A DNA stretch of 29,398 bases, taken from contig JAXHNF010000022.1 of the NCBI GenBank assembly GCA_034520745.1, positions 1-29,398 on the forward strand. Direction: 5' to 3'. Below, piece by piece: positions 1-9,849 of this stretch; the first letter of the stretch is position 1, and every line of letters starts with the position of its first letter. Made by a program: the position numbers and the translations under genes. The notes under the pieces are model-generated. The model was not told the origin of the DNA and ran no database searches. It saw only the letters and a list, made by a program, of their open reading frames with translations. The DNA comes from Alkalibacterium sp034520745 (GTDB lineage Bacteria > Bacillota > Bacilli > Lactobacillales > Carnobacteriaceae_A).

Positions 1-363
1 ATCAACTTGACCCGTCATTCTGTGCACGTTTTTCAGTGACTGACTTCGGTTCAAGCATCTGGAAGTTCTCAGCGCACTACTTCTGTAATATAAACTTTTC
101 TGCCTTCGTTATTCGTGTAGTTTCGCGTCCGCATGCGTCCAGTTACTCCCAACCAGCGATCCCTTGCGGGTATAGTTGGAAATGATTTCAGCTGTCTTTC
201 TCCAGGCAACGCAGTTGATGAAGTCGGTTTCTCTTTCACCTTGTGCGTTGGTGTACGGTCGTTCAACAGCTACAGTAAATGAAGCAACGGCTATTCCGCT
301 ACCTGTATAACGAAGTTCAGCATCTCGAGTTAATCGTCCAACTAGTACGACATTGTTAATCAA
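1..363 (-). CDS. ssb: single-stranded DNA-binding protein SSB, 3' end cut or corrupted, frameshifted
   Basis: SSB coats single-stranded DNA at replication forks and recruits partner proteins. The reading starts INNVVLVGRLTRDAELRYT, the typical OB-fold start of bacterial SSB, and continues through FINCVAWRKTAEIISNY and KGSLVGVTGRMRTRNY once one extra base near position 152 is removed. A second extra base near 70 must be removed to read VVAENFQMLEPKS. After that a TGA appears at 2-4, about 110 residues in, before the flexible linker and acidic C-terminal tail, so the gene is cut by the edge or has another error. The start reads TTG at 361-363 behind an AAAGGAG site; a lost or gained base may hide an ATG. 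It lies 57 bases downstream of rpsF, as in the rpsF-ssb-rpsR operon. Confidence 0.93.
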
Positions 364-402
364 TCAAAGTGGCTCCTTTCTTTAAAAAGGCAATCATTTA
401 AA

Positions 403-420
403 ATGTTTCACGTGAAACAT
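403..420. promoter_or_regulatory. parS: parS centromere site (ParB/Spo0J binding)
   Basis: A perfect 18-base palindrome, ATGTTTCACGTGAAACAT, contains the 16-base Firmicutes parS consensus TGTTTCACGTGAAACA with no mismatch. It lies at the rpsF stop codon, in the rpsF-ssb gap, about 8 to 9 kb from oriC, where origin-proximal parS sites are expected. ParB loading here would organise origin segregation and condensin recruitment. No parA/parB gene is in the window. Confidence 0.9.
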
Positions 421-719
421 TAGTCTTCTAGACGAACGATCATATGACGTAAACGATCATCATCTGATAACGTGCTAGGCGTTCAAATTCATTGATAGCT
501 GCTGCATCTGAAGATTGCAGGTTTACCAAACGATATGTTCCATCGCGGTATCCTTTAATTTCATACGCAAAACGGCGTTTCGCCCAGTCTTTTGATTCAG
601 TTACTTCAGCACCGTTATCTTCGAGATTGTTCGAAGCGTTCTACTAAAGCTCTTTTACCATCTTCATCAAGATCAGGACGGATAATGTATAAGATTTCGT
701 ATTTAGCTGTTTGACTCAT
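420..719 (-). CDS. rpsF: 30S ribosomal protein S6, frameshifted
   Basis: S6 binds S18 on the platform of the small ribosomal subunit. The start MSQTAKYEILYIIRPDLDE, the middle NGAEVTESKDWAKRRFAYEI and the end LRHMIVRLED are diagnostic, and the joined length of about 99 residues matches the family. Two errors break the frame: two bases are missing near 630 (before the NGAEV segment) and one T near 475 (before LSDD). The ATG at 717-719 follows a TAAGGAGGTGA ribosome site. It is transcribed from the sigma-A promoter at 807-835 and followed by ssb. The stop codon abuts the parS palindrome. Confidence 0.95.
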
Positions 720-806
720 CGTTGACTGTCACCTCCTTATGGACTTTGGCCCCTTCATTTGAAAGAGCAAGGAGAAGTATTCAATATAGAGCACCGACTC
801 CGAAAA

Positions 807-835
807 ATTATAGCATACAACTGATAAAAAGACAA
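807..835 (-). promoter_or_regulatory. sigma-A promoter of rpsF-ssb operon
   Basis: On the minus strand, TTGTCT (830-835) and TATAAT (807-812) are separated by 17 bases, with a TG one base upstream of the -10 (extended -10). It sits about 90 bases before the rpsF start and downstream of the gyrA terminator, so rpsF-ssb is its own transcription unit. Confidence 0.75.
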
Positions 836-861
836 GGATTCTTTTATTGATCTATGGAAAT

Positions 862-895
862 AGAGAGCAGCCGGATACAGTGCCGGCTGCTCTCT
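862..895 (-). terminator. hairpin terminator after gyrA
   Basis: A 13-bp perfect stem (AGAGAGCAGCCGG and its complement) with an 8-base loop lies just past the gyrA stop. The following T-tract is short and mixed on both strands, so termination strength is uncertain, but the position between gyrA and the rpsF promoter fits. Confidence 0.6.
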
Positions 896-928
896 CTTTA
901 GTTTAAGTGTCTGAAACAGATACGATAG

Positions 929-3464
929 TTATTCAGAATCTTTTTCTGAATCCTCAACTGTTTCAGTTATTTCTTCGTTTGATGTTTCTTCTGGATCATT
1001 CAGGACTTCTTCACTTTCGTCATCCTGATCATCTTCCGGTTCGACTTTTGCCAGGGTCGATAACAAAGACATCCTCTTCCAGTTTCATCAGTCGGACACC
1101 TTGCGTGGCACGTCCGGTCTGTGAAATATTTTCTGCGTGGAATCTGATGATGACGCCACTCGTAGTGATCAGCATGATGTCTTCTTCGCCGTGAACAGTC
1201 TTAAGTCCGATAAGCGGACCGTTTCTGTCCGTTATATTGACTGTTTTGACGCCTTTACCTCCGCGGCCTCTGATCGCATACTCGGAAGCGTCCGTACGTT
1301 TGCCATATCCTTTTTCAGTAATGACCAGAACTTCAGACTCGGGGTCTAGAATATCCATGCCCACCACATAATCGTCTTCTCTCAGACGCACACCTCTGAC
1401 ACCTGCAGCAGATCGTCCCATGCTTCTGACGTCTTCTTCATGGAAACTGACCGCGTAGCCCTGACGTGTTCCTACGACGACATGGTCTGAGCCGTGTGTC
1501 ACGGCCACATTGATCAGTTCATCGTCTTCTTTCAGAACGATCGCTTTCAGGCCGCTGGTCCTGATGTTCTCAAATTCAGAGAAAGCTGTGCGCTTCACCG
1601 TACCCATACGTGTTGTAAAGAAGAGATGATCTGTCTCCTTGGTCTCTCCTCTGGTACTGATGATTGCCTGGATGTTTTCATCGTTATCGATGCCCAGGAA
1701 GTTGATTGCCGGGATCCCTTTTGCTGTTCGTCCATATTCAGGGATCTCATAACCTTTGGCTTTGTACACTTTTCCGGTATTGGTAAAGAATAAAAGCAGG
1801 TCATGTGTCGAACAGGTGATCAGTGTCTCGACAAAATCATCTGTGTTCGTTGTCATGCCTCTAACGCCGCGACCGCCGCGGTGCTGGGCCTTGAATTCGG
1901 AAATGGCCATGCGCTTCATATAGCCGTTGTGAGAGAGCGTGACAGCAATTTCTTCTTCTTCGATGAGGTCTTCATCTTCAATGCTGAGTGACTCGCCTAC
2001 CAGGAGTTCGGTTCGGCGGTCATCTCCGTGCTTGTCCGCGATTTCTTCCAGTTCAGTCGCAATGATCTCATGGACCCGCTTGTGATCGGCCAGAATATCC
2101 GCAAGATCCTTAATCAGTTGGAGCAGATCCTGATATTCGCCTTCGATTTTTTCTCTTTCCAGTCCTGTCAGACGCACCATGCGCATGTCCAGGATAGCCT
2201 GAGACTGACGGTCACTGAGACCGAACCGTTCCATCAAGGCGTTTTTGGCTACGTCCGCAGTCTTGGATCCTCTGATGATCGTGATGATCTCATCGATATG
2301 ATCCAGGGCTATGCGCAGACCTTCAAGGATGTGCGCACGCGCTTCCGCTTTACGTTTATCGTATTCGGTCCTTCTTCGAATAACGATCCGCTGATGTTTC
2401 AGGTATTCAACGAGGATTTCTTTAAGCCCCAGTGTTTCGGGACTCCGTTGACGATGGCCAGCATATTGAAACCGAAAGATGTCTGCAGTGGTGTCATCTT
2501 ATATAGATTATTCAGTATGATACTTGCTGAAACGTCCCGTCTGACGTCAATGACTACACGCATGCCGTCCCTGTCCGACTCGTCGTTCAGATCGGTGATG
2601 CCTTCGATACGTTTGTCTCGAGCCAGATCAGCGATACGCTCGACGAGCTTGGCTTTATTGACTAAGTAAGGAATTTCATCCACGATGATGCGTTCTTTAC
2701 CGTTGGGCTGCACTTCGATCCGGGTCTTGGCTCTCATTTTGATGGAGCCTCTGCCCGTCTCATAAGCTTTTCTGATCCCTGACTTGCCCAGCACCATACC
2801 CCCTGTCGGGAAATCCGGTCCGGGCAGAACTTCCATCAATTCTGCAATCGTCGCGTCTTCGTTCTCCATTACGATACGGCAGGCTTTGATCACTTCTCTT
2901 AAATTATGCGGAGGAATATTCGTCGCCATACCGACAGCGATCCCTGATGCCCCGTTGACAAGCAGGTTCGGGAAACGTGCCGGCAGTACGTTCGGTTCGC
3001 GTTCTGATCCGTCATAGTTGTCATGATAATCGATCGTATCTTTATTGATATCACGCAGCATTTCCAGAGCCATCTTGCTCATTCTTGCTTCCGTATAACG
3101 CATGGCAGCGGCGCTGTCGCCGTCAATGGATCCGAAGTTCCCGTGTCCGTCGATCAGAGGGTTACGGAAACTGAAATCCTGTGACATGCGGACCATTGAT
3201 TCGTAGATGGCCGAGTCGCCGTGCGGGCTGATACTCACCCATGACGTCTCCGACGATACGGGCTGATTTCTTAAAGGCTTTATCCGGCGTCATGCCGAGT
3301 TCATTCATTCCATATAAAATACGTCGATGCACAGGTTTCAGTCCGTCTCGTACATCGGGTAAAGCACGGGCAACGATTACACTCATCGCATAGTCTAAAA
3401 AAGACTTTCTCATCTCGCTGGATAAGTTTATTTTTTCCATGCGTGCTTCTCTTTCTTCAGTCAA
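929..3464 (-). CDS. gyrA: DNA gyrase subunit A, frameshifted
   Basis: GyrA is the DNA cleavage and religation subunit of the A2B2 gyrase. Joined length is about 844 residues, normal for the family. The start region reads NLSSEMRKSFLDYAMSVIVA. The quinolone region HPHGDSAIYESMVRM has Ser84 and Glu88 at the usual resistance positions, the susceptible-type residues. The catalytic tyrosine is Tyr123 in AAMRYTEAR. The C-terminal beta-pinwheel begins within the last 350 residues, and the tail is acidic (EDDQDDESEE). Three frame errors: an extra base near 3228, one A missing near 2436, and one extra A near 1047. The start is TTG at 3462-3464, seven bases after AAGGAGG; the first internal Met would lose a few residues only. 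gyrB lies 76 bases upstream. Confidence 0.97.
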
Positions 3465-3499
3465 AGTGATTCTTCCTCCTTAAGCAATTACACTACATC

Positions 3500-3528
3500 A
3501 TTATCTATTTAATGTTTATAAACGTTAA
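3500..3528 (-). promoter_or_regulatory. candidate promoter of gyrA
   Basis: In the AT-rich gyrB-gyrA gap the minus strand carries TTAACG (3523-3528), a 17-base spacer and GATAAT (3500-3505). Both boxes deviate from consensus. gyrA is probably also reached by readthrough from gyrB. Confidence 0.35.
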
Positions 3529-3540
3529 TATATTTATAAA

Positions 3541-5489
3541 TCAGACGTCGATATTTTCTACATACTGGGCATTTTCTTCGATGAACACCCGTCTTGGTTC
3601 CACTTTTTCACCCATGAGCATGTCAAAAACCAGATCGGCTTCGATCGCGTCTTCGACTGTGACCTGCAGCAGACGCCTGTTATCCGGATTCATCGTTGTT
3701 TCCCAGAGCTGTTCAGCATCCATTTCACCTAGTCCCTTATAACGCTGAATGGAAGGTTTAGGAGACGCAGGAATGCTCTTAAGGTGTTCTTCCAATTCTC
3801 TCTCAGAATCCACGTAGACCTCTTTTTTGCCCTGTTTGATTTGATACAGTGGCGGCATCGCGACATAAACATAACCGGCTTCCACGACCGGACGCATGTA
3901 ACGGTAAAACAGCGTCAGCAGGAGCGTACGGATATGCGCCCCATCGACATCGGCATCGGTCATGATGATCAGCTTGTGGTAACGGGCCTTGTCGATTTGG
4001 AATTCTTCACCGAACCCGGTTCCCATAGCTGTAAAGAGTGAACGGATTCTCTTCATTGGCCAGGATGCGGTCGATCGATGCTTTTTCGACGTTCAATATT
4101 TTCCCTCGAATCGGCAGGATCGCCTGGAACAGGCGTGAACGTCCCTGTTTCGCTGAACCGCCGGCAGAATCTCCCTCAACGATGAAGATCTCTGATTTCT
4201 CAGGGTCTTTTGACGAACAGTCGGCCAGCTTGCCGGGCAGATTGCTGATCTCCAGACCGTTTTTCTTCCGTGTCACTTCACGTGCACGTTTGGCCGCCAG
4301 ACGGGCCTTGGCCGCAAGCAGGGCTTTTTCTATGATCTTCTTCCCTACCTGAGGATTTTCAACCAGGAAAACGGTTGAAATGCTCGCTGAAGAGACGGTC
4401 CGTGATCGTTCTTACTTCTGAATTGCCCAGTTTCGTTTTTGTCTGTCCCTCAAACTGAGGATCCGGATGCTTGATGCTCAAAACGATGGTGAGCCCTTCT
4501 CTTGCATCTTCGCCGCTTAAATTTTCTTCATTTTCTTTGAGCAGTTTGTTTCGTTTCGCATAGTCATTGATGATACGCGTGAGTGCTGTTTTGAAGCCGG
4601 ACTCATGCATCCCGCCTTCATAGGTATGGATGTTGTTGGCAAAACTCATGATGTTGGTGTGATAACCGTCTGTGTGCTGCATGGCAACTTCAACCGTTAT
4701 CCCTTCTTGCTCGCCTTCAAGGAAAATCGGTTCATCATACAGAACAGTTTTGCTTTGGTTGAGGAACTCCACGTAACTTTTTATGCCGCCATCGTATTCA
4801 TACTCCAGGCGAATGGGCTTTTCATGCCGCTGATCTTCGATCGAAATAGCCAGACCGCGGTTCAAGAAAGCCAGTTCACGGATACGTGTGGCCAGTTTAT
4901 TGAAATCATACACGGTCGTTTCCTGAAAGATCTCTGCGTCTGCCTTGAAGCGGACCACTGTCCCCGACTTATCGGAGTCACCGATTTCTTTCAGATCGGT
5001 GACAACATCGCCGCGTTCAAAACGCATGTGATGGATCTTACCGTTTTTGTGTACATCGACTTCCAGAAATTCCGAGAGTGCATTGACGACCGAAGAGCCA
5101 ACGCCGTGAAGGCCGCCTGAGACTTTGTAGCCACCGCCACCGAATTTACCGCCGGCGTGCAAGATCGTGAAGACCGTCTCCACTGCGGGACGTCCCGTTT
5201 TTTCCTGGATATCGATCGGGATGCCCCGACCGTCATCACTGACTTCGACGATATTGTCAGGTTTTATGATAATATCAATGTTACTTGCATGGCCTGCCAT
5301 GGCTTCATCGATCGAATTATCGACGATTTCCCAGACCAGGTGATGCAGACCTACAGAACTGGTGCTCCCGATATACATGCCCGGACGCTTTCTGACCGCT
5401 TCCAGACCTTCCAGTACCTGAATCTGACTGGCATTGTATTCTTCTCTTAATTCTTCGACTTCTTTTGGCGTTAATTTTTCATCTGCCAC
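3541..5489 (-). CDS. gyrB: DNA gyrase subunit B, frameshifted
   Basis: GyrB is the ATPase subunit that drives negative supercoiling. The GHKL ATPase domain shows LEAVRKRPGMYIG, EIVDNSIDEAMAG and DDGRGIP. The TOPRIM domain shows IVEGDSAGGSAKQGR and MTDADVDGAHIRTLLLT (metal-binding acidic residues present), and QRYKGLGEMDAEQLWETTM marks the C-terminus. Joined length is about 648 residues, the usual size. Frame errors: an extra T in a T-run near 4369 and an extra A near 4047. The start is GTG at 5487-5489, one base after the recF stop, with a GGAGAG site inside recF, so translation is probably coupled. The longer reading upstream runs into recF and lacks homology. Confidence 0.97.
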
Positions 5490-5490
5490 T

Positions 5491-6612
5491 TTATTCACTC
5501 TCCATTTCAATCTGTCCATCTCGGACGGTAAAAATCCTCGGGTCATGGAGCAATTCTTTCTTGACTCCATCCAGGCTGGTCGTTGTTAAAAAAGTCTGTA
5601 CGCGGTCCTGGATCGACCGCAGTAAATGAGTCTGACGGTCGTCATCCAGCTCGCTCAATACATCGTCCAATAATAAAACGGGGTACTCCCCCGTCATTTC
5701 CTTCATCAATTCGATTTCTGCCAGTTTCACGCTCAGTGCCGTGGTCCGCTGCTGGCCCTGTGAACCGTATGTCTGCACATTCTTTTCGTTCACATAAAAA
5801 CGGACATCATCGCGGTGCGGACCCGACAATGTGGTTCCCTGATCGATCTCTCGGCGTTCATTCTTTTTATACTGGTCAAGCAGATCTTTCATGACCTGTT
5901 CTTTGTCTTTTTCAGAATTCAAAGGCACTGAGGACGCATACTCGAGTGTCAGTACTTCTTTTTGCTGCGAGATCTCTGAATGGATGGGCTGCGCCCACTT
6001 CTCCAGTCGCTTGACAAAAGAAAAGCGTTCAGCAAGCACCTCCGCACCTTCTGCCGCTAATTGTTCGTTCAGTATCGATAAGTATGTCTGATCGATCTTG
6101 CCTTTTTTCCGGTTCTGTTTTAAGTAGGCATTGCGCTGCTTGAGGATTTTCTGGTATTCGACCAGATGATACAGATAGATCGCGCTCATCTGTCCCATTT
6201 CCATATCCAGAAACTTCCGTCTGACAGAAGGCGAGCCTTTAACTAACGCCAGGTCTTCCGGCGCGAACAGGATCACATTCAGATGACCGATATAGGCACT
6301 TAATTTCTTCTGTTCCAGATGGTTCAGTCTGGCTTTTTTCCCTTTTTTGGACAGAACGATTTCAAGCGGATAGGTCGTCTTCCTGGTCTCCACTTTCCCT
6401 GTCACTTTGGCAAAATCCTGATCCCAGCCGATGAGTTCTTTGTCATTGGCTGTCCGGTGACTTCTGGCCATAGCCAAAACGTAGATGCTCTCCATCATAT
6501 TCGTCTTGCCTTGGGCATTCTCTCCCAGAAAAACATTGATTTTCTCAGAAAAGACCGCTTCCGCTGTTTCGTAATTCCTGTATCCTTTTAAAGACAGTTC
6601 TTTTAAAAACAT
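5491..6612 (-). CDS. recF: DNA replication/repair ATPase RecF
   Basis: RecF is an SMC-like ATPase that helps load RecA at gapped DNA with RecO and RecR. The reading is intact at 373 residues, the family's normal length. Walker A is GENAQGKTN at about residues 30-38. The ABC-type signature LSGPHRDD is followed by the Walker B region YPVLLLDDVLSELD and the D-loop. The N-terminus MFLKELSLKGYRNYE is the conserved RecF start. The ATG at 6610-6612 lies two bases past the yaaA stop, and the stop at 5491-5493 lies one base before gyrB, so yaaA-recF-gyrB are tightly coupled. Confidence 0.98.
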   Translation of the reverse strand: MFLKELSLKGYRNYETAEAVFSEKINVFLGENAQGKTNMMESIYVLAMARSHRTANDKELIGWDQDFAKVTGKVETRKTTYPLEIVLSKKGKKARLNHLEQKKLSAYIGHLNVILFAPEDLALVKGSPSVRRKFLDMEMGQMSAIYLYHLVEYQKILKQRNAYLKQNRKKGKIDQTYLSILNEQLAAEGAEVLAERFSFVKRLEKWAQPIHSEISQQKEVLTLEYASSVPLNSEKDKEQVMKDLLDQYKKNERREIDQGTTLSGPHRDDVRFYVNEKNVQTYGSQGQQRTTALSVKLAEIELMKEMTGEYPVLLLDDVLSELDDDRQTHLLRSIQDRVQTFLTTTSLDGVKKELLHDPRIFTVRDGQIEMESE

Positions 6613-6614
6613 TC

Positions 6615-6844
6615 CTATTCTCCGTCAGCGTCTGATTGGATCGTATAGGTCCCGAATTCTTGGATTTTGATCGTGTCTCCGTGATACAGCTTTCTACCCC
6701 GACGATTCTCAGGTTCGCCGTTGACCCAGATCGGTATTCCATCAGAAACGGTTTGGCCATGCCGCCGCTGGAAATGATGCTGGCATGTTTCAGGAATTGC
6801 CCCAGTGTGATCATCGAATCATCGATTTTAATTGTTTCAGTCAT
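6615..6844 (-). CDS. yaaA: S4-domain RNA-binding protein YaaA, frameshifted
   Basis: A small S4-like RNA-binding protein found between dnaN and recF in nearly all Firmicutes; its exact role is not settled, though a ribosome-related function is suspected for the family. The N-terminus reads KIDDSMITLGQFLKHASII and the S4 core resumes as IWVNGEPENRRGRKLYHGD after one base shift near 6736. Joined length is about 76 residues, as expected. The ATG at 6842-6844 has an AAGGAG site eight bases upstream; a GTG two codons earlier is too close to that site. recF follows after two bases. Confidence 0.9.
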
Positions 6845-6907
6845 GTTCACGACTCCTTAAAAGTAAAGACGTGGAAAACGCGCCACGTCCACTCAGTTTC
6901 TCTCTAT

Positions 6908-6936
6908 ATTATACCTTAAACAGGGATTTAAAACAA
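6908..6936 (-). promoter_or_regulatory. sigma-A promoter of yaaA-recF-gyrB(-gyrA)
   Basis: On the minus strand TTGTTT (6931-6936), a 17-base spacer and a perfect TATAAT (6908-6913) sit about 65 bases before the yaaA start and after the dnaN terminator. This makes yaaA-recF-gyrB a unit separate from dnaA-dnaN. Confidence 0.7.
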
Positions 6937-7097
6937 ATTTATGTGGGGAATAATGCATTCTAATCGATTTTAAAGTATCAGCGGTAAAAACTTCTTTTGA
7001 TACTGAAATGAGCTTAGAGAGTAAATTTTGAATCGTTTGCGCATTTCAAGTACTAAAATCAGCTGAAGGCTCAGACAGATAAATGATCTGAAAGCAA

Positions 7098-7122
7098 AAA
7101 AAGACCCGGTCAGGGTCTTTTT
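7098..7122 (-). terminator. intrinsic terminator after dnaN
   Basis: GACCC and GGGTC arms flanked by A- and T-runs form a 10-bp stem with a 5-base loop. Read on the minus strand a run of T follows immediately, 16 bases after the dnaN stop. Confidence 0.85.
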
Positions 7123-7137
7123 TACGGTCTCAGTACT

Positions 7138-8277
7138 TTAAGAGGATGTTCTGATCGGTGTGATCAGCTGAATGAACTCATTGCTGTCATCACTTGGGAC
7201 CAGGACAAACGGACGGAGTGTAGAGATCAGTTTGACGGTGATCTCCACAGGACCGAACGTTGTCAGGGCAGCTTTCAGGTAATCCGGGTTAAAGGAAATC
7301 TCCATTGTTTCACCGTCTAGAGCGGTATAAGAAACTTGTTCATTCACGCGTCCGACTTCCGGTGAGTTTCCTGTGATTTCCACACTGTTCTCATTGACCG
7401 TCAGTTTAACGACGTTGTTTTTTCCTTCATGTGACAATAAGCTGGCACGTTCCACGGCACCCAGCAGAACGTTTGCATCCAAGGTCAGCTGAGTAGAGGA
7501 GTTATCAGGAATCAGACGATCCGTATCCGGATAATTACCTTCCAGCAGTCGTGAATAGAAATAAGTATCTTCCGTTTTGAAGAGGATCTGATTTTCAGCC
7601 ACAGCGACTTCGATTTCATCCAGACTGTCATCGAGCAGACGGGTCAGTTCCTGCAGGCTTTTTCCTGGAATGACCAGATCATGAGACAAGCCTTCGGTTC
7701 CTTCGATCGGGATCACGCGCTGACTCAAGCGGTGACTGTCTGTCGCAACAGCCTTAAGCTTGCCGTCTTGGATCGTAAAGTGGATCCCTGTGAGTATCGG
7801 ACGACTTTCATGCGTCGATACGGCAATAACGGTCTGTTTGATGATCTTTTTAAGTAAGTTGACCGGTAGTGTAAATGACTGGGCTGTGTCGATTTCCGGC
7901 AGATGCGGATAGTTCATGGCATCCAGTCCGTTGATCACAAAGGCCGAAGAAGCTGAAGTGATCGATGTCTGCAGGCCATCTTTGACTTCCACAGTAAATG
8001 TTTCGTCCGGTAATTTGTTGACGATGTCACTGAAGAAACGTGCCGGCTGCAGGACGATCTGCCCGGTTTCTTCAATAGTGAGCCCGGCTTTGTCATCAGA
8101 AACACTCAAGAGCGTTTCGATGGAAATATCAGAGTTGCTCCCTGTCATTTTAATGCCTTCAGAATCAGCGATGAGTTTGATCCCTGTTAATATCGGAATG
8201 GTTGCGCGAGATGAAACAGCTAACTGGACATCTTTTAATTTCTTTAAGAAAGTTGATCGATTGACTGTGAATTTCAT
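7138..8277 (-). CDS. dnaN: DNA polymerase III beta subunit (sliding clamp)
   Basis: The beta clamp is a homodimeric ring that tethers DNA polymerase to DNA. The reading is intact, 379 residues from the chosen start MKFTVNRSTFLKKLKDVQ. The three clamp domains are recognisable: ISSRATIPILTGI-like segments near residue 20, the repeat ESRPILTGIHF in the middle, and the C-terminal LISTLRPFVLVP with ITPIRTS at the end. The ATG at 8275-8277 is six bases after GGAGG; the ATG two codons upstream directly abuts that site and is less likely. It follows dnaA, separated by the origin-unwinding region. Confidence 0.97.
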   Translation of the reverse strand: MKFTVNRSTFLKKLKDVQLAVSSRATIPILTGIKLIADSEGIKMTGSNSDISIETLLSVSDDKAGLTIEETGQIVLQPARFFSDIVNKLPDETFTVEVKDGLQTSITSASSAFVINGLDAMNYPHLPEIDTAQSFTLPVNLLKKIIKQTVIAVSTHESRPILTGIHFTIQDGKLKAVATDSHRLSQRVIPIEGTEGLSHDLVIPGKSLQELTRLLDDSLDEIEVAVAENQILFKTEDTYFYSRLLEGNYPDTDRLIPDNSSTQLTLDANVLLGAVERASLLSHEGKNNVVKLTVNENSVEITGNSPEVGRVNEQVSYTALDGETMEISFNPDYLKAALTTFGPVEITVKLISTLRPFVLVPSDDSNEFIQLITPIRTSS

Positions 8278-8283
8278 AGTCAT

Positions 8284-8467
8284 CCTCCATTTTTTAAATT
8301 AGTACCCTGAATGTCTATTATATATTAATATAAAGACTTAGTAATAGTAGTAGGGCCTGTGTATACTGTGGAAAACATAAAAACCATTTAGAATCAGAGG
8401 TTTTCCACCTGTGGACAAGTTGTGTATAAGGTTGTGTCCAACTTGATGGTTTATCCACAGCTCTGTT
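8284..8467. other. oriC: oriC unwinding region between dnaA and dnaN (DnaA boxes, DnaA-trios, AT-rich tract)
   Basis: Boxes: perfect TTATCCACA at 8451-8459; TTATACACA (minus) at 8421-8429; TTGTCCACA (minus) at 8410-8418; TTTTCCACC at 8401-8409; TTTTCCACA (minus) at 8367-8375; and a GTATACACA variant at 8358-8366. Next to the last two come GGCC (8354-8357), then TAG TAA TAG TAG TAG triplets (8339-8353), then an AT-rich tract (8290-8338). Box, GC-rich spacer, trio repeats and AT-rich DNA in this order match the described B. subtilis-type basal unwinding system. A TATAAT at 8317-8322 (minus), with a poor -35, may serve dnaN. Confidence 0.85.
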
Positions 8468-9802
8468 TTACAGACTTTTCTTGATTTCCTCGATCTGATC
8501 TCTCATTTCACCGTTATCTTCTTCATTCAATACTTTTTTGATCTTCTCATGTGCATGAATGACAGTGGTGTGATCCTTGCCTCCAAATTCCTTACCGATC
8601 TTAGGTAAAGATGTGCTGGTCAGCTCTCTTGACAGATACATTGCGATCTGACGCGGAAGAACGATCTGCCTGACTCGTTTTTTCCCTTTCAGATCCGCCA
8701 GCGAAATCTGATAGTACTTGCTGACTTTCTGCTGGATCGAGGCGATCGATACGTTCTGTTTGGCGTCGTTCTTGATCATGCTTTTCAGTGCATCGGCGGC
8801 AAGACTGGTGGTGATGTCGTTGCGCTGGATGGCGGAATAGGCCTGAACGCGAACAAGGGCGCCTTCGAGTTCGCGTATATTGGAATCGATCTGACCGGCA
8901 ATATAGCTCAGCGTGTCATTGGGGATCTCGAGCCCTTCAGCATTGGCTTTCTTGCGCAGGATAGCAATACGAGTCTCCAGATCTGGGGGTGTAATGTCAA
9001 CGGACAAGCCCCAGGCAAAGCGGGAAACAAGACGTTCCTGCAGTTTAGGGATCTCATTGGGCAGACGGTCACTTGTCAGAACGATCTGCTTGCGGTCATC
9101 GTAGAGCGCATTGAAGGTATGGAAGAATTCTTCCTGCGTGCCTTCCTTGTCTGCAAAAAACTGGATGTCATCGACCAGAAGCAGGTCCACGTTCCGGTAA
9201 TTCTGTCTGAATTTTTCCTGTGTGCGGTTCTGAATCGAATTGATGAAATCATTGGCAAAATTTTCACTGGAGACATATTTGATCCGTGCATTCGGATTGA
9301 TCTGCAGATACTGATGCCCAATGGCGTGCATCAGGTGGGTCTTGCCTAAACCGACGCCGCCGTAAAAGAAGAGGGGATTGTAGATAGTTCCCGGTTCTTC
9401 AGCAACGACCAGGGCTGCCGCATGCGCCATCTGATTGCCTTTACCGATGACAAAGGTATCAAACGTATACTTGCTGTTCAAGGTGCTGGATTTTGTCTGG
9501 GATGTGAACTGATCGACCAGTTCTTCAGTATCTTTTTCTTCGAACGTGGCCTGTTCTTCTGCTGTGACAAATAAAGGAGAAACTTCCCGTCCTAAAAATT
9601 CGTATAAGTATTCAACGACTCTAGTAGAAAGGTTGTTTTTCCAGTATTCCTTATGCAGCGTAGAAGGGACTTCGATCGTGATCGATTTTTCAGAGAGTCT
9701 GACGAGGTTCGCGCTTTGGATCCAAGTGTCATAGCTGACTTTTGATAGTGTTTCATTGAATTTTTCCTGAAGATATGTCCATACGGTCTGCATGTCGTCC
9801 AT
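8468..9802 (-). CDS. dnaA: chromosomal replication initiator DnaA
   Basis: DnaA binds oriC boxes, unwinds DNA and recruits the helicase. The reading is intact at 444 residues. Domain I occupies about residues 1-80 (WTYLQEKFNETLSKVSYDTWI), followed by a short linker. The AAA+ domain has Walker A GGVGLGKTH (about 148-156) and Walker B LLLVDDIQFF (about 207-216), with a sensor arginine region ERLVSRFAWG. Domain IV carries the DnaA signature GGKDHTTVIHAHEKI that contacts the box. The ATG at 9800-9802 has a strong GAGGAGG seven bases upstream. DnaA boxes on both sides suggest autoregulation. Confidence 0.98.
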   Translation of the reverse strand: MDDMQTVWTYLQEKFNETLSKVSYDTWIQSANLVRLSEKSITIEVPSTLHKEYWKNNLSTRVVEYLYEFLGREVSPLFVTAEEQATFEEKDTEELVDQFTSQTKSSTLNSKYTFDTFVIGKGNQMAHAAALVVAEEPGTIYNPLFFYGGVGLGKTHLMHAIGHQYLQINPNARIKYVSSENFANDFINSIQNRTQEKFRQNYRNVDLLLVDDIQFFADKEGTQEEFFHTFNALYDDRKQIVLTSDRLPNEIPKLQERLVSRFAWGLSVDITPPDLETRIAILRKKANAEGLEIPNDTLSYIAGQIDSNIRELEGALVRVQAYSAIQRNDITTSLAADALKSMIKNDAKQNVSIASIQQKVSKYYQISLADLKGKKRVRQIVLPRQIAMYLSRELTSTSLPKIGKEFGGKDHTTVIHAHEKIKKVLNEEDNGEMRDQIEEIKKSL

Positions 9803-9849
9803 ATTTTTCCTCCTCGCCGTAAAGTTACTTTTATTATTTTATCACGTCT

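Noticed and set aside
2028..2669. 213-residue plus-strand reading
   Set aside because: Antisense to gyrA, no ribosome site, no recognisable motif; the minus strand holds clear GyrA.
4605..5120. 171-residue plus-strand reading
   Set aside because: Antisense to the gyrB ATPase domain; a shadow of its codon use.
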